From assembly GCA_049647585.1 (NCBI GenBank), contig JBARXY010000015.1, forward strand, positions 1 through 10,443: a DNA stretch of 10,443 bases, read 5' to 3'. Below are positions 1-7,540 of the stretch, piece after piece. A program made the position numbers and the translations under genes. The DNA comes from JAGQSZ01 sp049647585 (lineage in GTDB: Bacteria > Actinomycetota > Acidimicrobiia > Acidimicrobiales > Microtrichaceae). The stretch's first letter is position 1. Each line of letters opens with the position of its first letter. The notes beneath the pieces were generated by a model. It saw only the letters and a program-made list of their open reading frames with translations. It searched no databases and was not told the DNA's origin.

Positions 1-1
1 C

Positions 2-94
2 AACCACCGCAGGCTGCACTCGAGCCTCGGCTACATCCCGCCCGTCGAGTGGGAGAACCAGTACTATCAACCCCAGGCCGACCAGGCCGCGTAA
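2..94 (+). CDS. IS3-family transposase, C-terminal end (partial at window edge)
   Basis: The frame starting at base 2 is open from the left edge and reads NHRRLHSSLGYIPPVEWE and then about a dozen residues to TAA at 92-94. The N-H-R-R-L-H-S-x-L-G-Y-x-P-P/x-E pattern is the hallmark end of the rve (DDE integrase core) domain in OrfB transposases of the IS3 family. The catalytic DDE residues and the upstream orfA lie outside the window, so I cannot tell whether the element is intact. The gene is followed within about 30 bp by a sequence that looks like the element's right end. The family call is strong despite the short length; the subgroup cannot be given. Confidence 0.85.
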   Translation, partial: NHRRLHSSLGYIPPVEWENQYYQPQADQAA

Positions 95-105
95 CCAACG
101 TGACC

Positions 106-125
106 GGTCCACGGGGGAACCCTCA
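106..125. repeat. Putative right terminal inverted repeat of the IS3-family element
   Basis: Twelve bases after the transposase stop comes GGTCCACGGGGGAACCCTCA. Read inward from the outer end this is TGAGGGTTCCCCCGTGGACC, which begins with TG and has the G/C-run layout common at ends of actinobacterial IS3 elements. The matching left end is outside the window, so this rests on position and form only. If it is right, chromosomal DNA resumes at about base 126. Confidence 0.5.
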
Positions 126-539
126 CATGCCGACGAGAAGTTCGATGAGGGAGAAGCCGCTTTGGTCCGTGTGTCGTTTTGTCACTGAATGCCGGGTCAC
201 TGTCACCTCTCCTCTCCTCCCATCTCATTCGCTTGGTCCGTGCACTGAATCGGGGCGATCCGATGTCCTGATGGGCTCAGCCCACACCGATACCTGAACC
301 CAGTCGGCGCAACTGACCTTTATTCAAGGTTCACGACCCACAAAGTTCTGAACAGCTCCAATTCGCCATTTGGCCCGCTGTGTCTCGGCGTCTTGCGGCA
401 GGGGGATGTGTAACAGTGGACACCGCCGATATCGTCGCCGACCGCTCGACCCTGACGGTGATCGCTGGCGCAATACGTCTACGCCTGACGGCCGAGAAGC
501 CCCCTCCGACCTCCGACCGTCCACCTCACGGTTTCTGGC
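126..539. other. Gene-poor stretch between the IS end and the LtrA gene
   Basis: I see no convincing complete gene in these roughly 410 bases. Two things are visible. First, TTGGTCCGTG occurs at 162-171 and 233-242, and CACTGAAT at 183-190 and 243-250, so the second copy looks like the first with the 11 bases between the two blocks missing. Second, the plus-strand frame from about 415 (GTG, preceded by AGGGGG) has GC-ending codons and reads VDTADIVADRSTLTVIAGAI and onward. It runs past 540 into the antisense of the LtrA gene before stopping at 646. It may be the debris of a gene broken by IS activity, but I do not recognise a family. Confidence 0.4.
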
Positions 540-1727
540 CTAAGCCGTCGAACTCGTCCGTTCCCAATCGTGGGCAGTGGCCACGATTGACGCTGCCGTC
601 AGGGCGGCCAGGACCAGCCCGGCGAACAGCAACGGCTCGGGGCTGACCGCAGATGCGAGCACTAGGAGAACTGCCACCGGGACGGCCAGTGAGTTGAATG
701 GCGAACGAGGTCGCTCGGCGTAGTGGAGCAGCCAGACCACAAGCAGAAACACGGCGACGGGAATAGTTGTCACCAGTCCGGCCTGCAGGTCTGACAGCTT
801 GGATTGACCTCTTACCTGGTCAATTTCGACGGCTACCCCGGCACCGGTGAGAGCGGCCGCTGCGAAAACGAAGTAGTGACCGTATCCCCAGGCGAAGGTG
901 GCTGCGACCCGCTCTACCGAGGCCGCCTTGGCATGCTCCGCGACCAAGTCGCCGGGCATGGCGAAGTAGAACCACCACATCCCCCACGCGACGAGGAGCC
1001 CACCCAGGATCACCGGTAGCAGGTCGTTGACCGAGCTGTGCGCGTCAAGTGCAGCCTGAACCCCGAAGGTCGCCGACAGAACAGACTCGCCCAATACGAT
1101 GATGGTGAACCCGCCGTAGCGGTCGGCGATGTGTCGAGGGTGCCAGGCAGTCCGGCCTGCGGATTCGGCCCAGTAGGGAACGCTGAGCTCGCCTGCGATA
1201 AGTACGAGGATCGACGGCAGTGCCCAACGGTCCGGAAGGGTGAGCCGGAGAAGCCATCCGATCTGCATGACGCTGATACCGCCCGCGTAACGCAGTGCAG
1301 ACGTCCTGCCACCCGGGTCTGATGAAGCGGCACGCAACCATTGGCTGACCATCGCCAATCGCATGATCACGTAGCCGTAAGTGACCACGGTGATGTCGGA
1401 GTGGTGGAACGAGCGTGGAACACCGGCCGCCAGGACCAGAACGCCGGCCATCTGGACGAAAGTGGCAAGACGGTAGAAAACATCGTCGTTGTCATAGGCG
1501 GAGGCGAACCATGTGAAGTTCATCCACGCCCACCAGATTGCGAAGAAGACCAGCGGAAACCCGTTGAAGGCTGCCCCTGTGTCGCCGTCTACCAGGGCGT
1601 GGTGAAACGAGGAGGCTGCCTGTGCTACAGCGACGACGAACGCCAGGTCGACGAACAGCTCCAGGGGCGTAGCAACCCGGTGGGCCTCCTCAGGAGCCCT
1701 TGGGTCCATTCTGCGATGCAGGGACAT
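540..1727 (-). CDS. ltrA: LtrA-family (low temperature requirement A) membrane protein
   Basis: The 395-residue product belongs to the bacterial low-temperature-requirement A family. These are polytopic membrane proteins named from a Listeria gene needed for growth in the cold; their biochemical activity is not established. Family hallmarks are TPLELFVDLAFV at residues 20-31, the Trp-rich WWAWMNFTWFASAYDNDD at 65-82, and HIADRYGGFTIIVLGES at 199-215. Hydrophobic segments recur through the chain (about 26-40, 57-76, 88-102, 150-162, 170-180, 204-220, 235-256, 281-299, 315-336, 346-384), as expected for a protein with around ten membrane spans. The start at 1727 is chosen because GGAAAG (complement of 1736-1741) lies 8 nt upstream; the in-frame Met7 has no comparable site. 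The gene is divergent from rmuC and seems monocistronic. The symbol denotes the family only. Confidence 0.88.
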   Translation of the reverse strand: MSLHRRMDPRAPEEAHRVATPLELFVDLAFVVAVAQAASSFHHALVDGDTGAAFNGFPLVFFAIWWAWMNFTWFASAYDNDDVFYRLATFVQMAGVLVLAAGVPRSFHHSDITVVTYGYVIMRLAMVSQWLRAASSDPGGRTSALRYAGGISVMQIGWLLRLTLPDRWALPSILVLIAGELSVPYWAESAGRTAWHPRHIADRYGGFTIIVLGESVLSATFGVQAALDAHSSVNDLLPVILGGLLVAWGMWWFYFAMPGDLVAEHAKAASVERVAATFAWGYGHYFVFAAAALTGAGVAVEIDQVRGQSKLSDLQAGLVTTIPVAVFLLVVWLLHYAERPRSPFNSLAVPVAVLLVLASAVSPEPLLFAGLVLAALTAASIVATAHDWERTSSTA

Positions 1728-1872
1728 CGGGTCAGCTTTCCACTACACGCGGCAATTGCGCCCGGTCCTGCAACTGGCTCTCCCACGGGACCTGCCCCGG
1801 AGCCGCTTTGAACGCTCAGTCGCGCCGGGCGCTCAGGGTCGACTGTCACTGCCGGTCGTTATGGTGAAATCC
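1728..1872. promoter_or_regulatory. Divergent promoter region between ltrA and rmuC
   Basis: These 145 bp must hold the promoters of both divergent genes. On the plus strand TATGGT at 1860-1865 fits the actinobacterial -10 pattern TANNNT and lies only 7 nt before the ATG at 1873, so rmuC may be transcribed without a leader. A weak -35-like TCGACT (1839-1844) sits 15 nt upstream of it, which is short. CGCTCAG is repeated at 1813-1819 and 1830-1836. No clear -10/-35 pair was found for ltrA. Confidence 0.35.
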
Positions 1873-3222
1873 ATGACTGCTGAAATGTTGCTCATTGGAC
1901 TACTGCTCGCTGGATTGGCGGCGGGCATAGTCATCGCGTCCCGGGTCATATCCCAGAGTCGACTTGCTCTGGATGCCGAACGCCGGGCCGGGGTCGAAGC
2001 TGCTGCGCGAGCTGTCCAACGTGAGACGCAGCTCCAGGTCGAGCTCGCCCGGGCTCAGACTTCGGCAGGTACCGACGCCCAGCAACTCGACGCGTTCAAG
2101 GCCGCCTCGAACGAGGCCCTCGCCTGGCAGAGCCAGCAGTTCGTGCAGCTGGCCGAAGCCAAATACGGCACCCTGCAGGCTCACAGCGACACGGTGCTGA
2201 CCAGCCACAGTCAACATGTGGACGCGGGCCTGAAGTCTCTGGCAGAGCGACTCGCTCTGCTCGAACAAGAGCGGACCAAGTCGACCGTCGAGTTGAAGAC
2301 GATGGTCGATGAGCTGTCTCGGGTCACAACAGCCACCAAGGACGAGGCCAGCAAACTTGCTTCGGCAATGAGCGACAACCGCGTCCGAGGAGCCTGGGGT
2401 GAGGTTCAGCTACGACGTGCCCTCGAACTTGCCGGTCTGGACCGTCACGTCGACTTCGTAGAACAAGAAGGGGTAACTGACGGCTCCTCATCGGGTCGAC
2501 CGGACGTTGTGGTCAAACTGCCGAATGACCGTTGCGTAGTCATCGATTCGAAGGTTCCACTTAACCGTTACATGGAGGCTGTCAACAACTCTGACCCTGC
2601 GGCGGAACGGGCTCTGCAGATCGAGCACGCCAAGGCAGTGACCAGTCACGTGAAGGCGCTGGCCGGTCGTGACTACGCCAATCTACGGTCCGGGTCGATC
2701 GACCTCGTGTTGATGTTCCTGCCGGGTGAGCCATTCCTGTCGGCCGCCCTCGACGCCGACCCGACTCTCTTCGAATCGGCAGCCGCCAAGGGTGTCTATC
2801 TCGTGACTCCCTCCTCGCTGATCCCACTGTTGAGGGGCATAGCGCTGGGCTGGAGAGAGCGGCAGTCCGAACAGGCCGCTGCTGAGATCCATCAGCTCGG
2901 AGTGGAACTCCACGAGCGCATTGCGGGATTCGCCGAGCGCTATGCCAAGGTCGGTGCCCTGCTCGGACGCACGGTCGATGCCTTCAACATCTCGGTAGGC
3001 TCGCTCGACAGCCGAGTGCTCTCAACAGCCCGAAAGCTGTCCGAACACGGTGCCGGGTCCACAAGAGCTCTACCCGAAACACCGCAGGTCGAATCGACGT
3101 CGCGCAAGCTGAAGACGCTGGCCGTTGGCGAGCCGCTCCCATCTGTCGAGCCTTCCCCACCCGAAGGGTTGCAGCCGGTCGATGCCGTCACCGTCCAGTC
3201 CATCGGCTCAGGACGGCCATGA
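1873..3222 (+). CDS. rmuC: DNA recombination protein RmuC
   Basis: From the ATG at 1873 the product has 449 residues. RmuC proteins are membrane-anchored and carry a PD-(D/E)XK-nuclease-like domain; in E. coli rmuC affects recombination at inverted repeats. Residues 5-23 form a single membrane anchor. Residues 28-165 are a Glu/Lys/Ala/Gln-rich coiled coil. The conserved domain follows: RGAWGE at 172-177, GRPDVVVKLP at 208-217, VIDSKVPL at 223-230 (the Asp and Lys of the nuclease-like core), FLPGEPFL at 282-289 and LVTPSSLIPLL at 310-320. The tail after about 390 is low complexity. The frame is open upstream to 1756, but the hydrophobic anchor normally starts the protein. ATG 1861 is an alternative, and GGTGA at 1863-1867 gives a weak SD for 1873. 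The gene converges on the ClC gene with only 19 bp between the stops. Confidence 0.93.
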   Translation: MTAEMLLIGLLLAGLAAGIVIASRVISQSRLALDAERRAGVEAAARAVQRETQLQVELARAQTSAGTDAQQLDAFKAASNEALAWQSQQFVQLAEAKYGTLQAHSDTVLTSHSQHVDAGLKSLAERLALLEQERTKSTVELKTMVDELSRVTTATKDEASKLASAMSDNRVRGAWGEVQLRRALELAGLDRHVDFVEQEGVTDGSSSGRPDVVVKLPNDRCVVIDSKVPLNRYMEAVNNSDPAAERALQIEHAKAVTSHVKALAGRDYANLRSGSIDLVLMFLPGEPFLSAALDADPTLFESAAAKGVYLVTPSSLIPLLRGIALGWRERQSEQAAAEIHQLGVELHERIAGFAERYAKVGALLGRTVDAFNISVGSLDSRVLSTARKLSEHGAGSTRALPETPQVESTSRKLKTLAVGEPLPSVEPSPPEGLQPVDAVTVQSIGSGRP

Positions 3223-3241
3223 GAAGGACTCTCGGGAGGGC

Positions 3242-4990
3242 CTAGCGGAATCGCCTCAGATGGAAGCCCGGCTGACGTTGTTCCAACTCCGATTGACGCA
3301 ATCGGGCTCTTACGATGTCCTTTCTGGTCACAATCCCGACCAGGCGTCCGTCATCGCACACAGGGACGTGGTCGAGCTCGGAACTTGTGATCACGTCGAA
3401 CACCTCAAGCACGCTGTCGCCAGCAGACACGGTTACAGGCCGATGGGTTCCCAGGGCTGCCACGGTTTCGTCGGCGTCAGCGTCACTACCTCCGTCAATC
3501 AAGTCTTCACTGGATACCATCGACAGGCACCGTCCGTCGGCATCGACAACCGGATAGGCGCTGTGGTGACGTTCCCGTGCCAGGGCACGCGCTTCGGCGA
3601 GCGTCGTATCGGGGGACAGGGTGTCGACGTCTCGACTCATGATCTCGCGGATACTCGTTCCGGCGAGGACGTCCATCCGATACTCACCCTGGACGTGGAT
3701 TCCGTGACGACTGAGCTTCTCCGTCATCAGGGTTTCGTGCATCAGAGCTGAGGTCACCAACTCTGCGGCGACGCTCGCCAACATCAGCGGAAGGATGATT
3801 TCGTAGTCACGGGTGAGCTCGAATAGGAAGACGATTCCCGTGAAAGTTGCACCTACCGCAGCTCCAAATGTTGCTGCCATGGCGACCAGCGCAAAAGCCC
3901 CGGGAGTCACCTGCAGGCTCGGTATCAGCTGATTCACTCCTGCCCCGGCCAGCGTTCCGAAGCAACCGCTGATCAACAACAGGGGCGCAACCGTTCCGCC
4001 CGAGGTACCCGAGGCGAGCGCCAGCCACCAGGCCAGCAGCTTGGCACTACCAAGGACCGCGATCGTCCCGAGAGCGAGTCGGCCGTCGAGAACGTCGCCG
4101 ATGGTGTCATAGCCGACTCCCAACACACGGGGAACCGCCAGACCCACCATCCCGAACCCGATCGCACCGATGATTGGATGCCAGAACCGGCTGACCGGCA
4201 AACGGCGGTACGCGCCTTCGAACAGGAACAGCCCACGGTTGATGACCACGGCCAGTAATCCACAGGCGAGTCCCAGCAGTGCGTAGAAGGGGAGCTTCCC
4301 CAGACCCGAATAGTCCTGGGGTGGCACGGGGAACAGCGGGCCTGTTCCGAAGGCGAGCGAATGCACTCCGGCGGCGATACTTGATGACACAACGAGAGGG
4401 ACGAACGCACGTGATGAGAACTCGAAGAGGAGCAGTTCGATTGCCAACATGACCGCGGCCAGAGGCGCTCCGAACGTTGCCGACATACCGGCCGCGGCAC
4501 CGCAGGCGAGCAGGATCTTGCGCTCGGAAGGAGAGGTCGGGACCCATTGCCCGATGAGTGAACCCAGCGCGCCGCCGGTGACGATGATGGGTCCTTCGGC
4601 CCCGAATGGTCCTCCGGTACCGATCGCGATTGCTGACGATATGGGTTTGGCGACGGCTGTTCGTGGTGGGATCCGGCTCTCGTCGGTGAGTATGGCCTCC
4701 ATCGCCTCGGGAATTCCGTGGCCACGTATCTGGGGCGCCCACCGGGCCATGAGTGAGACGATCACAGCTCCCGCCACGGGTATCAGCACGAGGGCGGGTC
4801 CTGGTTTCAGGTCGTTGAAGCTCGGCAGGCTCCAGCTGAACTTCTGGAGCAGAACCAGATTGCTGATCGCTCCTATCAGATTGATCAGCACGAACGCCGC
4901 CGCACCCCCGAGCAGGCCGATCGCCACCGCCAACAGGCTCAACAGAAGGAGCCGCGAGGGTGACGTCCGGGATGGGAGCACGCTGAGCAC
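3242..4990 (-). CDS. ClC-family chloride channel/transporter with two C-terminal CBS domains
   Basis: This 582-residue inner-membrane protein belongs to the ClC family. The transmembrane core spans about residues 12-430 and contains GHGIPEAM at 90-97, GAEGPII at 130-136, FGAPLAAVMLAIE at 173-185 and the GTSGGTVAP loop at 328-336. Two CBS domains follow (about 447-500 and 512-565), the usual adenine-nucleotide sensing module that gates transport. By alignment from memory with E. coli ClC-ec1, the gating Glu148 is kept as Glu132. Ser107 is His91, the proton glutamate Glu203 is Leu186, Phe357 is Val334 and Tyr445 is probably Met422. The protein may therefore be a channel or uncoupled carrier rather than a Cl-/H+ antiporter; that is inference. 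The start is GTG (4988-4990) with no strong SD, so it is less certain than the family. The gene is divergent from the lactate monooxygenase gene. Confidence 0.92.
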   Translation of the reverse strand: MLSVLPSRTSPSRLLLLSLLAVAIGLLGGAAAFVLINLIGAISNLVLLQKFSWSLPSFNDLKPGPALVLIPVAGAVIVSLMARWAPQIRGHGIPEAMEAILTDESRIPPRTAVAKPISSAIAIGTGGPFGAEGPIIVTGGALGSLIGQWVPTSPSERKILLACGAAAGMSATFGAPLAAVMLAIELLLFEFSSRAFVPLVVSSSIAAGVHSLAFGTGPLFPVPPQDYSGLGKLPFYALLGLACGLLAVVINRGLFLFEGAYRRLPVSRFWHPIIGAIGFGMVGLAVPRVLGVGYDTIGDVLDGRLALGTIAVLGSAKLLAWWLALASGTSGGTVAPLLLISGCFGTLAGAGVNQLIPSLQVTPGAFALVAMAATFGAAVGATFTGIVFLFELTRDYEIILPLMLASVAAELVTSALMHETLMTEKLSRHGIHVQGEYRMDVLAGTSIREIMSRDVDTLSPDTTLAEARALARERHHSAYPVVDADGRCLSMVSSEDLIDGGSDADADETVAALGTHRPVTVSAGDSVLEVFDVITSSELDHVPVCDDGRLVGIVTRKDIVRARLRQSELEQRQPGFHLRRFR

Positions 4991-5128
4991 ATACCGTCAC
5001 AGCGCCGGCTTCCATTCATCAGACGCCGTCGGCAGCTTGGGATGGCCACCTCGCTGACTCCGAGCAGCCGACCTCCGCCAGATCCGGGCAGCCGCGGTTG
5101 CCTACAAAGGTGGATACGATCCCGAGTC
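4991..5128. promoter_or_regulatory. Divergent promoter region; -10 box for a leaderless lactate monooxygenase mRNA
   Basis: The 138 bp between the two divergent genes hold the promoters for both. On the plus strand TACGAT (5115-5120) is a good TANNNT -10 element, and exactly 8 nt separate it from the ATG at 5129. Transcription would then start at or next to the A of the start codon, giving a leaderless mRNA as is common in actinobacteria. The only SD-like sequence (AGGTGG, 5108-5113) is 15 nt from the ATG, too far for normal use. No clear -35 was found. Nothing distinctive was seen for the ClC gene. Confidence 0.45.
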
Positions 5129-6280
5129 ATGTCGGGATTCGCGGATTATCAGCTCGGTATCTACTTCGATGCGTTGACCGGGACACAGTCGCCGTATCCG
5201 ATGGACTATGCCACCCTCGAGCGCAAGGCCCATGCGGCAATGTCGCAGTCGTTGTTCTCCTACGTGGCCGGCGGTGCTGGCGACGAAGCCACCCAGGACA
5301 TCAACGTGAGCGCGTTCAGCAGGTGGGGACTCATTCCGCGGATGCTGGTCGGCGCTGCGCAACGTGACATGACCGTCGAACTGTTCGGCGACACTCTGCC
5401 GAGTCCGCTCTTCATGGCGCCGGTCGGGGTCATCGGCCTGTGCACCCAGGACGAGCACGGCGACATCGCCACCGCGCAGGTCTCGGCCGAGACCGGAGTC
5501 CCGATGGTGGCCTCGATCCTCATGGAGGATCCGCTCGAAGATGTTCTCCCGCACGCTCAGGACACCCCCAACTACTTCCAGCTCTACACGCCCACCAACC
5601 GGGATCTGGCGCAGAGCCTCGTGCACCGGGCCGAGGCCGCGGGTTACAAGGGGATTGTCGTTACCCTCGACACCTGGGTGCCCGGCTGGCGTCCGAGAGA
5701 CCTTTCGACCGGCAATTTCCCCCAGATCCGGGGGAAGGTCCTGGCGAACTACCGAACCGACCCGGTGTTCCAGGAGATGATTGAAGGGGACGACTCCAGG
5801 GTCGTCATGGAATGGGCCGGAACCTTCGGCAATCCGCTCACATGGGACGACCTGCCGTGGTTGCGGTCGCTGACCAAACTCCCGCTGATCCTGAAGGGCA
5901 TCTGTCACCCAGAGGATGCGCGTCGCGCTCTCGACGAAGGCGCAGACGCGATCTACTGCTCCAACCACGGTGGCCGACAGGCCAACGGTGGGGTGCCGGC
6001 CATCGAGTTGCTCCCGGGGGTGGTCGAGGCGGCCAACGGCGCACCTGTGCTGTTCGATTCGGGGGTGAGATCGGGGGCAGACGTCATCAAGGCGCTGGCC
6101 CTGGGGGCGACGGCGGTGGGTATCGGGCGGCCATACGTCTACGGCCTGGCCCTCGGCGGAGTCGCGGGAGCAGCCCATGTCTTGCGATCGCTGCTCGCCG
6201 AAGCGGATCTGATCATGGCTGTCGACGGCTATCCGACCTTGGCCGACCTGACTCCGGAGGCCCTGGTCCGACTCGACTGA
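5129..6280 (+). CDS. Lactate 2-monooxygenase (FMN-dependent alpha-hydroxy acid oxidase family)
   Basis: The 383-residue cytosolic flavoenzyme probably oxidises L-lactate with O2 to acetate, CO2 and water. It is close in length to the mycobacterial enzyme (about 394 residues). It carries the FMN-dependent TIM barrel of the glycolate oxidase family: SYVAGGAGDE at 44-53 (substrate Tyr45), MAPVG at 96-100, YFQLYTPTNRD at 149-159, LKGI at 255-258, SNHGGRQANGG at 278-288 with catalytic His280 and substrate Arg283, then FDSGVRSG at 309-316 and GIGRPYVYGL at 331-340 for the FMN phosphate. Two features favour monooxygenase over simple oxidase: Gly100 where lactate oxidases have Ala, and the extended loop with TLDTWVPGWRPRDL (179-192). 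The true substrate may be another 2-hydroxy acid. The in-frame ATG at 5042 is rejected because residues upstream of MSGFADYQ are not family-like and the promoter -10 lies between. A P450 gene follows after 37 bp. Confidence 0.87.
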   Translation: MSGFADYQLGIYFDALTGTQSPYPMDYATLERKAHAAMSQSLFSYVAGGAGDEATQDINVSAFSRWGLIPRMLVGAAQRDMTVELFGDTLPSPLFMAPVGVIGLCTQDEHGDIATAQVSAETGVPMVASILMEDPLEDVLPHAQDTPNYFQLYTPTNRDLAQSLVHRAEAAGYKGIVVTLDTWVPGWRPRDLSTGNFPQIRGKVLANYRTDPVFQEMIEGDDSRVVMEWAGTFGNPLTWDDLPWLRSLTKLPLILKGICHPEDARRALDEGADAIYCSNHGGRQANGGVPAIELLPGVVEAANGAPVLFDSGVRSGADVIKALALGATAVGIGRPYVYGLALGGVAGAAHVLRSLLAEADLIMAVDGYPTLADLTPEALVRLD

Positions 6281-6317
6281 TCGTGCCGGTAATCTGATCG
6301 AATACCTAGGGGGCAAT

Positions 6318-7523
6318 ATGACGGTGACTGAACCGCCCATGACGATTGATCTACTGGCCACTACGTGGGGCCGAGGTGAACCGCACGACCAGTTCGACTG
6401 GCTACGTCGCGAGGCACCCGTGTACTGGCACGACGAACCGGGCGACACAGGCTTCTGGGCAGTGACCCGACACGCCGATGTGCGGATGATCAGCAACGAC
6501 TGGGAGACGTTCTCAAGCGAACTCGGAGCCACCTTCATCCCCACTCAGGAGGAGGAGATTCTCGCCCAGCTGCAGCTCACCATCCTGAACATGGATCCGC
6601 CGCGGCACAACCGGGCCCGGCGCCTGGTCTCCAAGGCGTTCACGCCGAAGCGGATCGCACAGCTCGTGGACGAGATCGAACGACGCGCTGCCGCTGTGGT
6701 CGACGCCGTGATCGACAAGGGCGAGTGCGAGTTCGTCGAAGAGATCGCCGCTCAGGTTCCGGTTCAGATGATCTGCGAGATGATTGGACTCGAGCCCGAG
6801 CTGTGGCCCCACATGTTCTCAGTCTCGAACGACCTAATCGGCGCCCGCGACGATCCGGAGTACGCCCACATCGATCCCGAGATTTCCTCGGCCGAGATCT
6901 TCGCCCTCTGCGACGCTGTCGCGGAGGACAGGCGCCACAACCCCCGCGATGACCTGATGACGGCACTCGTCGAAGCCGAACTCGATGGCGAGCGTCTCGA
7001 CAACATGGAACTCGACCTGTTCTTCATCACGCTGGTGGTGGCTGGTAACGAGACCACCCGTAACCTCATCAACCTGTCGACGATCGCATTGCTCGAACAT
7101 CCGGAACAGGCCCAACGCCTGCGCGAGGACCCATCTCTGTGGAGCACAGCGGTCGAGGAGATGCTCCGTTGGGGTTCCTCGATCCAGAACTTCCGCCGCA
7201 CCGCAACACGTGACACCGAGATTTCCGGGGTTCCGATCGCAGCCGGGGACAAGGTCGTCATGTACTACGCGTCGGCCAACCGCGATGAGGACGTGTTCGA
7301 GAACCCACACGTGTTCGACATTGCGCGTACCCCCAACGACCACGTGACCTTCGGTGGCGGTGGCGTCCACTTCTGCCTCGGCGCCAGCCTTGCCCGGGCC
7401 GAGATCAAGGCGACGATGCGCCAAGTCGTCGAACGCATGCCCAACCTCGAGTTGGTCAGCGAGCCAGAACGCCTGGTCAGCGACTTCGTGAACGGCGTCA
7501 AGCGGATGCGGGTCAAATGGTGA
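6318..7523 (+). CDS. Cytochrome P450 (soluble class I type)
   Basis: A complete 401-residue bacterial P450, a heme-thiolate monooxygenase that hydroxylates an organic substrate using electrons from a ferredoxin. Visible motifs are the C-helix HNRARRLVSKAF at 97-108, the I-helix oxygen-activating AGNETT at 242-247, ExxR as EMLR at 281-284, NFRRTATRD at 291-299, and the heme loop FGGGGVHFCLG at 345-355 with Cys353 as the iron ligand. The general pattern and the end NGVKRMRVKW resemble actinobacterial CYP124/125/142-like enzymes that act on sterols, terpenes or branched alkyl chains; the exact family needs a tree. AGGGGG (6308-6313) lies 4 nt before the ATG. The gene starts 37 bp after the lactate monooxygenase gene and is probably co-transcribed with it. 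No ferredoxin or reductase gene is in the window, so partners must come from elsewhere. Confidence 0.92.
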   Translation: MTVTEPPMTIDLLATTWGRGEPHDQFDWLRREAPVYWHDEPGDTGFWAVTRHADVRMISNDWETFSSELGATFIPTQEEEILAQLQLTILNMDPPRHNRARRLVSKAFTPKRIAQLVDEIERRAAAVVDAVIDKGECEFVEEIAAQVPVQMICEMIGLEPELWPHMFSVSNDLIGARDDPEYAHIDPEISSAEIFALCDAVAEDRRHNPRDDLMTALVEAELDGERLDNMELDLFFITLVVAGNETTRNLINLSTIALLEHPEQAQRLREDPSLWSTAVEEMLRWGSSIQNFRRTATRDTEISGVPIAAGDKVVMYYASANRDEDVFENPHVFDIARTPNDHVTFGGGGVHFCLGASLARAEIKATMRQVVERMPNLELVSEPERLVSDFVNGVKRMRVKW

Positions 7524-7540
7524 CGCTCAGAGGATGAAAG

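Noticed and set aside
1756..1872. 39-residue N-terminal extension of RmuC
   Set aside because: It is Arg/Pro-rich and not family-like, would place sequence before the membrane anchor, and lies over the divergent promoter region.
3223..3241. Terminator between rmuC and the ClC gene
   Set aside because: Only 19 bp separate the stops and no convincing hairpin or T-run is visible.
3125..3751. 208-codon plus-strand frame across the rmuC/ClC junction
   Set aside because: It overlaps the 3' ends of two real genes and has no recognisable features.
4107..5015. 302-codon minus-strand frame overlapping the ClC gene in another frame
   Set aside because: It is Arg/Gly/Pro/Ser-rich shadow translation of a conserved gene in the same strand's other frame.
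5102..6544. 480-codon open frame on the minus strand across the lactate monooxygenase and P450 start
   Set aside because: It is antisense to two well-supported genes, has no family-like motifs and no domain pattern. Long antisense frames are expected in GC-rich genes with strong third-position bias.
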